From positions 1-29,817 of the forward strand of contig CANQAW010000002.1 in the NCBI GenBank assembly GCA_947589525.1: a DNA stretch of 29,817 nt, written 5' to 3'. This DNA is from Candidatus Gastranaerophilales bacterium (lineage in GTDB: Bacteria; Cyanobacteriota; Vampirovibrionia; Gastranaerophilales; Gastranaerophilaceae). A model generated the notes under the pieces. It was not told the origin of the DNA, did not search any database, and was given only the letters and a program-made list of their open reading frames with translations. Shown here piece by piece: positions 1 to 8,460 of this stretch (positions within the stretch are counted from its first letter, which is position 1; each line of letters begins with the position of its first letter). The translations under genes were made by a program, and so were the position numbers.

Positions 1-2
1 CT

Positions 3-71
3 ATCGGACTGAATGATATTAAAAGAATTTATATGAAAAAATGTATTTCTTTTAACCCGACTTGCGTTTGA
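3..71 (+). CDS. possible 3' end of a plus-strand gene entering from the left edge
   Basis: An open frame runs from the left edge to a TGA at 69-71, giving a 22-residue tail that ends in Cys-Val. It abuts the stop of the minus-strand gene at 72, which would fit a convergent arrangement. The stretch is too short to assign a family and could be chance. The same bases are also open in one minus-strand frame but have no start there. Confidence 0.25.
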   Translation: MGLNDIKRIYMKKCISFNPTCV

Positions 72-584
72 TTATTGGTCAGATTCGTGATTTTCTTTCA
101 AAAGTTTTTCAAAATCCGAAGGTTTTATATCTTTAATAAAATCCTTAAACTCTCTGGCTTCTTGTTCGTCTTTTTCGGTGTCGGTTGAAATAAGTCCCTG
201 TGCCAGAACGTTATCTGTTACATAAATCGGAACATCTGCCCTTAGAGCCACAGCTATTGCATCGGACGGCCGTGAATCAATTTCAATTGTTTTATTCAGT
301 TTTTCATTGTACATATATATGGTTGAAAAATAAGTTTGGTCGTCTACATCGTTAATTTCGACTTTTGTTATGTTAAATTCGGATTGTTGAGCAATTGATA
401 TAAATAAATCATGTGTCATGGGACGTGTCGGAATTATATTTTCGATTTTTCTTATTATTGCGCTTGCTTCGGCTGAGCCTATCCAAATCGGGAGTGCTTT
501 TCTGTTTTCTTTGTCATTTAAAACAACAATGGGAGAACCCGTTCTGGTGTCAAGAGCTATTCCCATTACTCTCATTTCAATCAT
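72..584 (-). CDS. bifunctional nuclease family protein (BFN / DUF151)
   Basis: This is a 170-residue protein of the bifunctional nuclease family, known from plants and widespread in bacteria including cyanobacterial relatives. Family marks are the N-terminal MRVMGIALD strand, the LPIWIG motif at residues 31-36 followed by EA, and SRPSDAIAVALR in the second half, ending in an acidic, charged tail. Members are reported to have DNase and RNase activity, but the in vivo role in bacteria is poorly defined. An open frame extends 13 codons upstream to 623. I chose the ATG at 584 because AAGGAG lies 7 nt before it, and the upstream extension is hydrophobic and unlike the family. It is transcribed divergently from the acyl-CoA synthetase, with a very AT-rich 123-bp gap that must hold both promoters. 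Confidence 0.88.
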   Translation of the reverse strand: MIEMRVMGIALDTRTGSPIVVLNDKENRKALPIWIGSAEASAIIRKIENIIPTRPMTHDLFISIAQQSEFNITKVEINDVDDQTYFSTIYMYNEKLNKTIEIDSRPSDAIAVALRADVPIYVTDNVLAQGLISTDTEKDEQEAREFKDFIKDIKPSDFEKLLKENHESDQ

Positions 585-707
585 TGATAATCTCCTTATA
601 ATTAGAAAAATTATAATATACATTTGTAAATATTTAAACTAATTTTATTATATTAATATATAATTATATATTGAGAAAGCATTAACATAGGAAGGTAGCT
701 CGCCTTA

Positions 708-1913
708 ATGGAAAATATAAATATTTTGTCTTTTATAGAACAAAGAACAAAAGAACTGGAAAATCATATAGCTTTAGGTATAAGGTCTAATTTAGGCTGG
801 AATGAAATTACTTTTAAAGGCTTAAACATATTATCAAGAAGACTTGCAGGCTATTTAATCGACATCGGTATAAACAAGGGAGATAAAATTGCAATTTTAT
901 CAGAATCAATGCCGGAGCTCGGCGCAACTTTGTTTGCAAATTTTTTGGCAGGCGCAGTCAGCGTTCCTCTTGATGTTAAGTTGACAATATACGAATTAGA
1001 ACATATTTTATCCGATTGTATGCCTCGTGCAATATTGGTATCAAGCGCACATTTGAATGATGCGGTAAAATTAAAGGAAATTATACCGTCTGTTGAACAT
1101 ATAATTTTACTTGACGGAAAAGGTGCAAATGTTGATTATGTTAACTTGCATACATTGGAAGACAGACCCGATAAAAAATGGCGTCACAGAGCTCTTGATA
1201 AAACCGCTTTAATTGTTTATACGTCCGGCACTACGGGAAACCCAAAAGGTGTTGAAACTACGGGCAGAAACATATACTCTCAGGTTCAGGCTGTCGGTAA
1301 ATGTTTTAATTTTAATTCAAATGATGCCATGTTATCGATTTTGCCCATGAATCATCTGTTTGAAATTTCTGTCGGATTTATGACCTTTTTGAATAAAGGT
1401 GCTTCAATATATTATTCCAACAGTTTAAAACCAAAAGATATTTTTCCACTAATGCAGGAAAAGAAAATTACATTTATGGTTGCAGTGCCTGCTTTTCTGA
1501 AATTAATGAAAAATACTTTAGAGGCTGAAATCAAACAATACGGTCCTTTTAAGAGAATGTTTTTTAATTTTAAATATAATATAGCAAGAATTTTAAAAAA
1601 CAAATTAATATCCCGAATTTTATTTGGTGAAATAAGAGCAAAATTCGGAGGTAAATTTAAAGGATTTATGTCAGGCGGAGCACCTTTGGATATTGATGTA
1701 GCAAAGTTTTTCGAAAATATAGGAATTTATATCTATGAAGTCTACGGACTGACGGAGTCAAGCCCCATTATAACAATGAATACGCAAAAACACAGGAAAT
1801 TGGGTTCGGTAGGACGCCCCATTTATAATGTTCAAATCAGAATTGATAAAAATACCAGTGAACTTCAGGTTAAAGGCGAAAATATAATGAAAGGCTATAA
1901 ATATGGAATTTAA
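708..1913 (+). CDS. acyl-CoA synthetase (AMP-forming), N-terminal part of a split gene
   Basis: This 401-residue product is the large N-terminal domain of an ANL-superfamily adenylating enzyme, most like long-chain fatty-acid CoA ligases. The ATP-binding P-loop YTSGTTGNPKG is at 171-181 and the adenine-binding YGLTES is at 346-351. The chain should continue from GENIMKGY into Y-N-K-P-E-L, but instead reads four foreign residues and stops at 1911-1913. The missing C-terminal part begins in another frame at 1903. Removing bases 1899-2010 joins the two halves into one frame of about 550 residues, the normal family size. An AGGAAGG lies about 12 nt before the ATG, and the AAGG can pair with CCTT just before the start, which may reduce ribosome access. 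Either a pseudogene, or translated as two coupled pieces. Confidence 0.85.
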   Translation: MENINILSFIEQRTKELENHIALGIRSNLGWNEITFKGLNILSRRLAGYLIDIGINKGDKIAILSESMPELGATLFANFLAGAVSVPLDVKLTIYELEHILSDCMPRAILVSSAHLNDAVKLKEIIPSVEHIILLDGKGANVDYVNLHTLEDRPDKKWRHRALDKTALIVYTSGTTGNPKGVETTGRNIYSQVQAVGKCFNFNSNDAMLSILPMNHLFEISVGFMTFLNKGASIYYSNSLKPKDIFPLMQEKKITFMVAVPAFLKLMKNTLEAEIKQYGPFKRMFFNFKYNIARILKNKLISRILFGEIRAKFGGKFKGFMSGGAPLDIDVAKFFENIGIYIYEVYGLTESSPIITMNTQKHRKLGSVGRPIYNVQIRIDKNTSELQVKGENIMKGYKYGI

Positions 1914-2010
1914 TGAAGTTGAAAATTTATCTGAAGAACAGATACTTGAACTTTACTCGGATGTCGTAGATATTACTCGAGTCGCACAGTGGAGAGAATA
2001 TCTATACTAC
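1899..2010 (+). mobile_element. 112-bp insertion interrupting the acyl-CoA synthetase
   Basis: Bases 1899-2010 are not part of the ancestral enzyme: before them the protein reads G-E-N-I-M-K-G-Y and after them Y-N-K-P-E-L-T-K-E, which are contiguous in the family. The length is 1 modulo 3, so it shifts the frame. The junctions carry a short direct repeat, CTA (1895-1897 and 2007-2009); CTATA also occurs at 1895-1899 and 2010-2014. Inside there is an 8-bp inverted repeat, TAGATATT (1967-1974) and AATATCTA (1997-2004), near the right junction. The insert is open in the frame of the downstream half and supplies its ATG, so it reads like the N-terminus of a small protein. No known element is recognised. 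A chimeric assembly is possible. Confidence 0.6.
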
Positions 2011-2472
2011 TATAACAAGCCCGAGCTTACAAAAGAAGTTATAACTCCGGACGGTTGGTTAAAAACAGGCGACATTGCAAAAATCGACTCTCAAGGCTAT
2101 GTGTATATTACGGGCAGAATTAAAAATATGATTGTTTTATCGGGCGGTAAGAAGGTTTTCCCCGAAGAGGTTGAAGCCGTAATGATAAAAAGCCCAATGA
2201 TAGAAGAAGCGGTTGTTTATTCGGATATCATCAAAACCGGTTCAAAACAAGGAAGCGAAGAAATTGTTGTGAAGATATATCCTAAAAAAGATATTTTAGA
2301 CAAATACAACGATGATACAGAGCTTGAAAAAGCAATCAGAGCCGAAGTTAAGAAGCTGTCTTTGGAATTATCAAGCTATAAGCGCCCGACCAATGTCAAG
2401 GTTACAAGACAACCTCTTCCAAGAACGGGTATATCAAAAGTTTCAAGAAAATTAGTAAAAGAAAAGGTCTGA
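1903..2472 (+). CDS. acyl-CoA synthetase, C-terminal part of a split gene
   Basis: The 189-residue product starts with about 36 residues encoded by the insertion and then gives the C-terminal half of an AMP-forming acyl-CoA synthetase. It has the TGD motif at 55-57, the GYVYITGR hinge segment, and the C-terminal PRTGISKVSR, where Lys179 sits at the position of the catalytic adenylation lysine. The ATG overlaps the end of the first half by 11 bp, and GAAAGG lies about 8 nt upstream inside the first half, so coupled translation is plausible. Two polypeptides could in principle reassemble because ANL enzymes are two-domain proteins, but the break is about 20 residues before TGD, not at the domain hinge. 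Loss of function is the simpler reading. Confidence 0.8.
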   Translation: MEFNEVENLSEEQILELYSDVVDITRVAQWREYLYYYNKPELTKEVITPDGWLKTGDIAKIDSQGYVYITGRIKNMIVLSGGKKVFPEEVEAVMIKSPMIEEAVVYSDIIKTGSKQGSEEIVVKIYPKKDILDKYNDDTELEKAIRAEVKKLSLELSSYKRPTNVKVTRQPLPRTGISKVSRKLVKEKV

Positions 2473-2491
2473 TAATTCAGACCTTTTTAAT

Positions 2492-3322
2492 TTATTCGGG
2501 AATATATTCCAAAATCATATAAGTAAAATCGTTTGCATATTCTTGTTTATCAATAAGCTTAAATTTTGCCTGCGGTTTCATTATGCATTGTTCAATGCCG
2601 TCGTGCGGAAATTTATATAATTGAGAGCCTTTTGGCAGTCTGATTTCAAACAAGAAACCGTCTCTTGCGCTAAGACCGTAATTTTTCATGACTTTTTGTC
2701 CTGATGTTGATACATATATCGGGCAGTTGTCTAAAATAAATTCATCATCAATGTCCAGCGAGCTTAGCTCTGTTTGAATATTTTTATATGAAGGACTGTA
2801 ATCGTCCGTAATTATTCTGTATACCGTATGTTCTTTTGTGGTCGGAGGAATTTTTGACATTTCTTCATTTACTCTGTCTGTCAGACTTTTGATGGTTTTT
2901 GCATATTGTTCCATTTCTTCTTGAAGCATTCTTTGTTTTTCTTCTTCGGATCTGATACCCATTCTTTCGTATTTTTCTTCAACGCTTTGCCTATTGGACC
3001 AAGGAAGCTCGCCATTGCTTTCAAATTTTCTTATACAGTTTTTTGTAAATGTGTCCGCCATTTCTCCAATCGGATAGAAACTGAAATCTTTTATGTCTTT
3101 AGTGCATAATTCATTACCGTCAAATTCGCTTTCAAGGCTTTTATCGGGTAAAAAGTCGGGATTAAATCTCGGTTTTATTACAGCTTGATTATATGCTGCC
3201 ATAGCATCCAGCGACGAGGCTTGAATTTCCTCACATATAGGACAGCCGCATTTTTTATCTTTTGCTTCTGATTTATTTGATTTGCAGTTTGAATTTAAGT
3301 TTCCGATTGCGCTAATTTCCAT
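2492..3322 (-). CDS. ADP-ribosyltransferase-like protein with Cys-rich N-terminus
   Basis: The 276-residue protein is tentatively placed in the ADP-ribosyltransferase toxin superfamily by its C-terminal third. It has an R-S-E type layout: Tyr-Arg at 168-169, the PIYVSTS strand with STS at 205-207, the FLFEIRLPKGS strand at 223-233, and an ARTT-like E-Q-C-I-M-K-P at 244-250. The residue four before the proline, normally catalytic Glu, is Cys246, so activity is uncertain. The N-terminus carries C-G-C-P-I-C (25-30), a possible metal site, and residues 115-160 are charged and probably helical. No signal peptide is seen. I chose the start at 3322 because AGAGG precedes it by 7 nt; an upstream ATG at 3361 lacks such a site. 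It lies downstream of the flavodiiron gene on the same strand. A cytoplasmic or exported effector are both possible. Confidence 0.55.
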   Translation of the reverse strand: MEISAIGNLNSNCKSNKSEAKDKKCGCPICEEIQASSLDAMAAYNQAVIKPRFNPDFLPDKSLESEFDGNELCTKDIKDFSFYPIGEMADTFTKNCIRKFESNGELPWSNRQSVEEKYERMGIRSEEEKQRMLQEEMEQYAKTIKSLTDRVNEEMSKIPPTTKEHTVYRIITDDYSPSYKNIQTELSSLDIDDEFILDNCPIYVSTSGQKVMKNYGLSARDGFLFEIRLPKGSQLYKFPHDGIEQCIMKPQAKFKLIDKQEYANDFTYMILEYIPE

Positions 3323-3395
3323 TTTAAGACCTCTTTTCTTTCTGTGCATAAAACAAAACACATAAAGAAAGAAAATTGCCTTTTAATTTTGAAAA

Positions 3396-4601
3396 TTAAC
3401 TTAAACTTTTAACAATAGCATTTGCCATTTCTTCAAGTTCGGCTTCTTGAGATGATTTTGGAGTTGATTTAAGAGTTACTTCTTTTTCAATAAAGCTTGA
3501 ACCTTTAAGAACAGACAGCATTGTTTTAATACAGCCTTTAATGTTAGGAAGCCAAGAGCCGTTATCAATAAGAGCAAAAGTTCGATTTTGCAAATTGTGT
3601 TTAACTAAATCCGATAATAAATGTTCCATTTTGACAAATATTCCGTTATTATATGTTGTTGTTGCAATAACAATGTGAGAATATTTAAAGCAATCCGATA
3701 AAATATAAGAATGATTTGTTTGAGAAACATCGTATAGTTTTATATTTTTAACTCCTTTTTGCGCAAGTTTGCCCGCTAAAATTTCAACCGTGTTTTGAGT
3801 TGCTCCGTAAACGCTTGCATAAGGAATTAAAACGGATTTGATTTCGGGAGTGTATGTTGCCCAAAGAGAATATTTTTCAACAAGTTTTGTAATATTTTCT
3901 CTTAAAATTAAACCATGCAACGGGCAAATCATTTTAATATCAAGGTTTGACGCTTTTTTCAATAGCGCATTAACCTGAGCGCCGTACTTTCCGACGATAT
4001 TTGTATAGTATCTTCTATATTCATCAATTTTTTCTTCAAAATTAACTTCATCATCAAAAATATTTCCGTTTAGCGCACCGAAAGACCCAAATGCGTCAGC
4101 CGAGAATAAAATTCCTTTTGTAATATCAAAAGTAACCATAACTTCAGGCCAATGCACCATCGGCGCCATTACAAAAGTAAATTCGTGATTGTTGATTTTT
4201 AAAGTATCTCCTTCTTTTACAACTATGAAATTTTGCTCAATATCCGTTTTAAATTCAAAAAATTGAAACAGCATTTCTTTTAATTTAGGATTTACAACAA
4301 CTTTAACATTCGGATATTTTTCGATAACATCTTTTATAAGTGCGCTGTGGTCGGGCTCTAAGTGGTTAATTATAAAGTAATCAAGAGCTCTTGAATTTAA
4401 AATACCCTCTAAATTTTCAAAAAATTGTTCGCATTCGCTTTTATCAACAGTGTCAAATAAAACTGTTTTTTCGCCGTCTAAAAAATATGAATTATAAGAG
4501 ACTCCGCAAGGAACGGGATATACATTTTCAAAAAGGCTTATTCTTCTTGTACTTTGACCGATATAATATAAATCATCATTGATTTTTCTGATATTTTTCA
4601 T
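3396..4601 (-). CDS. flavodiiron protein (A-type flavoprotein, FprA/ROO family)
   Basis: This 401-residue protein should reduce oxygen to water and/or NO to nitrous oxide in the cytoplasm, a defence common in anaerobes. The N-terminal metallo-beta-lactamase-like domain has the diiron ligands in family spacing: H80-x-E82-x-D84 in HLEPDHS, H150 in MVHWPE, D169 in SADAFG and H229 in PLHG. The flavodoxin domain begins around 255 with IPYASVYGATQNT and runs to the C-terminus. There is no rubredoxin or flavin-reductase extension, so a separate electron donor is needed; none lies in this window. GAGG sits 8 nt before the ATG. It follows sbcC by 45 nt and may be in the same transcript. Confidence 0.93.
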   Translation of the reverse strand: MKNIRKINDDLYYIGQSTRRISLFENVYPVPCGVSYNSYFLDGEKTVLFDTVDKSECEQFFENLEGILNSRALDYFIINHLEPDHSALIKDVIEKYPNVKVVVNPKLKEMLFQFFEFKTDIEQNFIVVKEGDTLKINNHEFTFVMAPMVHWPEVMVTFDITKGILFSADAFGSFGALNGNIFDDEVNFEEKIDEYRRYYTNIVGKYGAQVNALLKKASNLDIKMICPLHGLILRENITKLVEKYSLWATYTPEIKSVLIPYASVYGATQNTVEILAGKLAQKGVKNIKLYDVSQTNHSYILSDCFKYSHIVIATTTYNNGIFVKMEHLLSDLVKHNLQNRTFALIDNGSWLPNIKGCIKTMLSVLKGSSFIEKEVTLKSTPKSSQEAELEEMANAIVKSLS

Positions 4602-4646
4602 TTTATTTTCCTCTTAAACTAATATTCTTTATTTAATCATATCCGC

Positions 4647-7208
4647 TTAAAATAAAACTTCAACCCTTGAGCCTTGAGGAGTTTTAATGGTTCTTATCTG
4701 ATTTTGAATGTTGTTTTTTAAGTCTTCAACGTGTGAAATTATGCCTATAAGCCTATTTGAGCAAAGCTCGATTATTTGATTAATTGCCGTATCAAGATTT
4801 TGATTATCAAGAGTTGCAAAACCTTCGTCTATAAACAAAGTATCAATATTTTTAGCGCCCGATAAATTAGAAATGGTATTGGATTGACCAAGAGCCAGCG
4901 AAATTGAGGCAACAAAACTTTCTCCGCCCGATAGAGTCCTGCAGGCCCTTGTTTTTCCCGTATAAAAATCCGTTATTTCAATATCTAGGCTTGATTTCGA
5001 TTGACCTGAAAGGTTTTCATCTTTTCTTAAAAACTGAAATCTTCCTCGTGTAAGATTTTTTAATATTTTATTTGCTTCAATTAAAACTAAATCAAGGTAG
5101 TAACTTTGAATATATTGCTCAAAAGTTATTTTTGCTTTTCCTTTCAGATTTCCGCATGCGCATTCGTAAAGCTTTTTGTAACTTTCAAAATATTTTAAAA
5201 GCTCCGTGTATTCTTTTGATTTTTTATCCAGCAGTATACAGATTTCCTTGTCGTTTAAATTAACTATATCTTCATTTTTAATTTGCTTGGTTAATTTTTC
5301 TGTTTCGGAAGTTATTGTATCAAGGTTTTTTTCAACTTCTTCAATGCTATACACATCTATTTCTTTGTATTCTTCAAGTTGTTTATCCAAAAGTTCGTTT
5401 TTGGAAAAAAGATTGTTCAATTTTATGTTTTCATTTTCGTAATTTTTTGAAATTTTAACTATATTTTCGCTAAGCTCTTTTGATTTTTGATTTAATAAGT
5501 CGAAGTTTTTTAATATATCTTCTTTTTTTAAATCCTTAATTTGCGATTTTAAAGTTTTAATTTGAGCTTCAAGAGAGGTTAAATTCAAATCGGTTTCTTT
5601 TATTTCTTTATTTAAAATTTCAATTTTTTCTTCAAGGTTTTTTATTTCTTTTTCAAAATCTTCTTTTTTAACTTCTCTTGGATTTGTTTTCTCGATTTTA
5701 ATGTTTAGGATTTTTTTATAATTTTCAATATCTTTTATTTTTGCCTTAAGCTGTTCGTTTAAAATTAAGCAATTTGTTGAAATTTTATTTAATTCTTTGT
5801 TTTTGTTGTCAAGTTTATATTTCAAACCGTCTAAAAATTCTTTTGATATATTTTTTTCGGTATTTTTAGCGGGGTTTGGGTGCTCTTTTGAACCGCAAAC
5901 AGGGCAGGGAGAGCCTTTTTGTAGATTTTTTGCCAAAATTCCCGCTTGATTTAAAAGATACAAGTTGTTTTGATTAATGTAATTTTGATTTTCCGCTTCA
6001 AATTCTTTTGTAAATTCAAGCAATGTGTCTTGAGCTTTTTTAAGAGTTTTTTCCGTTTCAATTTTTTCTTGAGTTTTAAAATATAAGAAATCAACTTTTT
6101 TATTTTCAAGTTTGTCGATTAATATATTTTTTTCTTTTTCTTGCTCTTCTTTTAGTTTTATAATCGTATCGAGTCTGTTTTCCTGAAGTTCTATATCTTT
6201 TATTTTTTCAACATCTTTATTTATTTCGCTAAGTTTTAATTTAATTTTTTCCAGCTCTTTATTTCTATCGTCTATATTTGAAAATTCTTTTTTGCATTTT
6301 GAAAAAATTTCTTTTTGCAGTGAAATTTCTTTTTCAATTTGAAGTTTTTCTTTAATTAAATTATTTTTTATTAATATCTTTTCTCTAAGTTTTGTCAAAT
6401 CTTCTTTTTCTTTATAGCGGATGTTTAATTTTTTATTTAAAGCATCGGTCTTTTTTTTGTTTTCTTCGATTATTAATTTCAATTTTTCGATTAAATTATC
6501 CAAGCTTAATAAAGCTTCATTTTCCGATATAAAATCAATTAAACTTTTGATTTCTTCATTGCTGTTTTTGATTTGGGATATATATTGAAGTATTGATTTT
6601 TTGAGGTCGTCATATTTGTTTTTACAGCTAAAATATTCTTCTTTTATATCATTTTGAAATTTTAAAAAACATTCCGTATTAAAAATTGTTCTGAATATTT
6701 CGCTTCGTTCGCTTGTGGAAGAATTTAAAAGCTTCAAAAATTCCCCCTGCGCCAAAAGAGCAATTTGAGAAAACTGCGCAAGATTAATCCCTAAAAGTTC
6801 AATTATATATTTGTCAACTTCGCACACTCCGTATATAATTCTGCCGTCAGGAAGATAAATCTCCGCAGTCGGATTTTCCTTTATAAATCCTTCGCCTTTA
6901 AGTTTTTTTCTTTGAAATTGCGGAGTTCTTATGATTTTATATATTTCTCCGCAAAATAAAAATTCAAGCTCGACAAAACTTTTAACGTTATCTTGCGCAA
7001 AATGGCTTCTCAGAGATGTATTTCCCCTGTATGAACCGCATGAATTATTAAAAAGCGCAAAACATATCGCATCAAATATTGTTGTTTTGCCCGAACCCGT
7101 GTTTCCTGATATCAAAAATATGTTTGAAGCGCCAAGAGTGCTGAAATCAATTTCAGTTTTATCCGCATAAGCACCAAAAGCCTGCATTGTTAATTTCAAA
7201 GGGCGCAT
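4647..7208 (-). CDS. sbcC: exonuclease subunit SbcC (Rad50-like ATPase)
   Basis: This is an 853-residue SMC-like ATPase partner of SbcD; the complex cleaves hairpins and processes DNA ends and palindromes. The Walker A motif GNTGSGKTT is at 35-43. Two long coiled-coil arms rich in Lys, Glu and Ile flank the zinc hook CPVCG (Cys435 and Cys438), and the ABC signature LSGGESF lies near 757-763, followed by the Walker B segment TLFIDEGFATLD. It is shorter than the roughly 1,050-residue E. coli protein because the arms are shorter, but all motifs are present. Its ATG at 7208 overlaps the end of sbcD by 13 bp, indicating translational coupling. Confidence 0.95.
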   Translation of the reverse strand: MRPLKLTMQAFGAYADKTEIDFSTLGASNIFLISGNTGSGKTTIFDAICFALFNNSCGSYRGNTSLRSHFAQDNVKSFVELEFLFCGEIYKIIRTPQFQRKKLKGEGFIKENPTAEIYLPDGRIIYGVCEVDKYIIELLGINLAQFSQIALLAQGEFLKLLNSSTSERSEIFRTIFNTECFLKFQNDIKEEYFSCKNKYDDLKKSILQYISQIKNSNEEIKSLIDFISENEALLSLDNLIEKLKLIIEENKKKTDALNKKLNIRYKEKEDLTKLREKILIKNNLIKEKLQIEKEISLQKEIFSKCKKEFSNIDDRNKELEKIKLKLSEINKDVEKIKDIELQENRLDTIIKLKEEQEKEKNILIDKLENKKVDFLYFKTQEKIETEKTLKKAQDTLLEFTKEFEAENQNYINQNNLYLLNQAGILAKNLQKGSPCPVCGSKEHPNPAKNTEKNISKEFLDGLKYKLDNKNKELNKISTNCLILNEQLKAKIKDIENYKKILNIKIEKTNPREVKKEDFEKEIKNLEEKIEILNKEIKETDLNLTSLEAQIKTLKSQIKDLKKEDILKNFDLLNQKSKELSENIVKISKNYENENIKLNNLFSKNELLDKQLEEYKEIDVYSIEEVEKNLDTITSETEKLTKQIKNEDIVNLNDKEICILLDKKSKEYTELLKYFESYKKLYECACGNLKGKAKITFEQYIQSYYLDLVLIEANKILKNLTRGRFQFLRKDENLSGQSKSSLDIEITDFYTGKTRACRTLSGGESFVASISLALGQSNTISNLSGAKNIDTLFIDEGFATLDNQNLDTAINQIIELCSNRLIGIISHVEDLKNNIQNQIRTIKTPQGSRVEVLF

Positions 7209-8323
7209 TTATCCTCCTTTAAAATTAATTTTTCCAATAACTTTTTGTTGAAATCGTCAAGCTTTTGCCCTGTTTGATATTCGTAAAAATCGCAAAAATG
7301 CTCCTCTGGCGTTTTTGAGCAATTTATTTTTCTGCTTGAAGTATAAATCTTTTTTGTTAAATCGTTATCAAATTCAAGCAAAATGATATTAGGATAAATT
7401 CTCGACAACTCCTTTTTAGCGTCTGTTATAATCTCATCTTGCAGGATAAAATGAATAAAATCTTTTGTATTAATTTTTAAATAAAATTCTTCAGAACAAA
7501 AGTCCTTGAATTTTCCTTTATATTGCTTTATATCTTGTAAAAATTTAATTTCTTTTAATTTAAATTCAATTTTTTTATTTTCTGCGTTTATTATTGTAAA
7601 AACTTTTTTTTGATTTATTTCGCTAAGCGAGTATTTTAAAATTGAACCGCTGTATCTTACGGTATCTCTGCCTGCTTTTTGCGGGCAGTGCAGATGTCCG
7701 AGAGCTGTATAATCAAATTTATCAAATATTTTATAGCTAATCATATCAACAAGCCCGACGGATTTTTGTTCGCTTTCTGACAAAACCGGCATATCCGCTC
7801 CCGAAACAAACTGGTGAGCCAGCAAAATGTTGGTTTTATTTTTATCCGTTTCTGTTTGTTCAATAACTTTTTTAATTGCATCATTATAGTTTTTAAAATC
7901 ATCGTCCGGATAGAATTTTCTGATTACGGCAGGATACAGGTATGGCATTAAATATATTGAAATGTTTTCTTCAATATCGTATTTTTGAAGTTTCCCGTCA
8001 AAATTTTTTGAAAAATATATGTTGGATTTTTCCAAAAAAGAAGATAAATAGCTTAATCTTTCAATATTGTCGTGATTTCCCGAAATTATAAAAACCTTCA
8101 AATTTAAATCGTTTAATTTTTCCAAAAAATTATTAAAAAGATTTATCGCTTCAATTGAGGGAATTTGCTTGTCAAAAACATCTCCCGAAATTAAAACGGC
8201 TTTAATATTTTCTTCCTTAATTGTTTCGATTGCCTGATTTAGTACAAATTCCTGATTTTCAGTGAGCAAAATATCGTTTAATCTTTTTCCTAAATGCAAA
8301 TCCCCAAGGTGTAATATTTTCAT
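7196..8323 (-). CDS. sbcD: exonuclease subunit SbcD (Mre11-like nuclease)
   Basis: The 375-residue protein is the Mn-dependent nuclease subunit of SbcCD. The calcineurin-like phosphoesterase motifs are all visible: GDLH (D8, H10), SGDVFD (D48), SGNHD (N83, H84, D85), an AHQF histidine in the middle, and GHLH. A C-terminal capping region follows. It is first in an sbcD-sbcC pair. No Shine-Dalgarno sequence precedes the ATG. The 137-bp region to the divergent gene at 8461 is almost pure A/T, with a TTGAAT and a TTTAAA about 17 bp apart as a weak promoter candidate for sbcD. Confidence 0.95.
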   Translation of the reverse strand: MKILHLGDLHLGKRLNDILLTENQEFVLNQAIETIKEENIKAVLISGDVFDKQIPSIEAINLFNNFLEKLNDLNLKVFIISGNHDNIERLSYLSSFLEKSNIYFSKNFDGKLQKYDIEENISIYLMPYLYPAVIRKFYPDDDFKNYNDAIKKVIEQTETDKNKTNILLAHQFVSGADMPVLSESEQKSVGLVDMISYKIFDKFDYTALGHLHCPQKAGRDTVRYSGSILKYSLSEINQKKVFTIINAENKKIEFKLKEIKFLQDIKQYKGKFKDFCSEEFYLKINTKDFIHFILQDEIITDAKKELSRIYPNIILLEFDNDLTKKIYTSSRKINCSKTPEEHFCDFYEYQTGQKLDDFNKKLLEKLILKEDKCAL

Positions 8324-8460
8324 AAGATTATTTAAACATAAAAATTTTTAAAAATTCAAATTTATATTAATTTACATAACTTTATATTTATCGTAATTTT
8401 TTAAAGAAGTTAGTTTTTTTGCCGATATTTTGATTTATAGAAATGTGAAAAGGGCTGATT

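Noticed and set aside
1893..1913. Simple programmed frameshift in the acyl-CoA synthetase
   Set aside because: A one-base shift would still leave about 37 foreign residues inside a conserved region; the data fit an insertion, not a slippery site.
4647..7208. Plus-strand open frames opposite sbcC
   Set aside because: They follow from the low-complexity Lys/Glu coiled-coil codons on the other strand, have no ribosome sites and match no family.
8324..8460. Poly-A/T palindromes in the sbcD upstream region as a replication origin or regulatory hairpin
   Set aside because: The palindromes are runs of A and T expected by chance in such AT-rich DNA; no DnaA-box-like cluster is seen.
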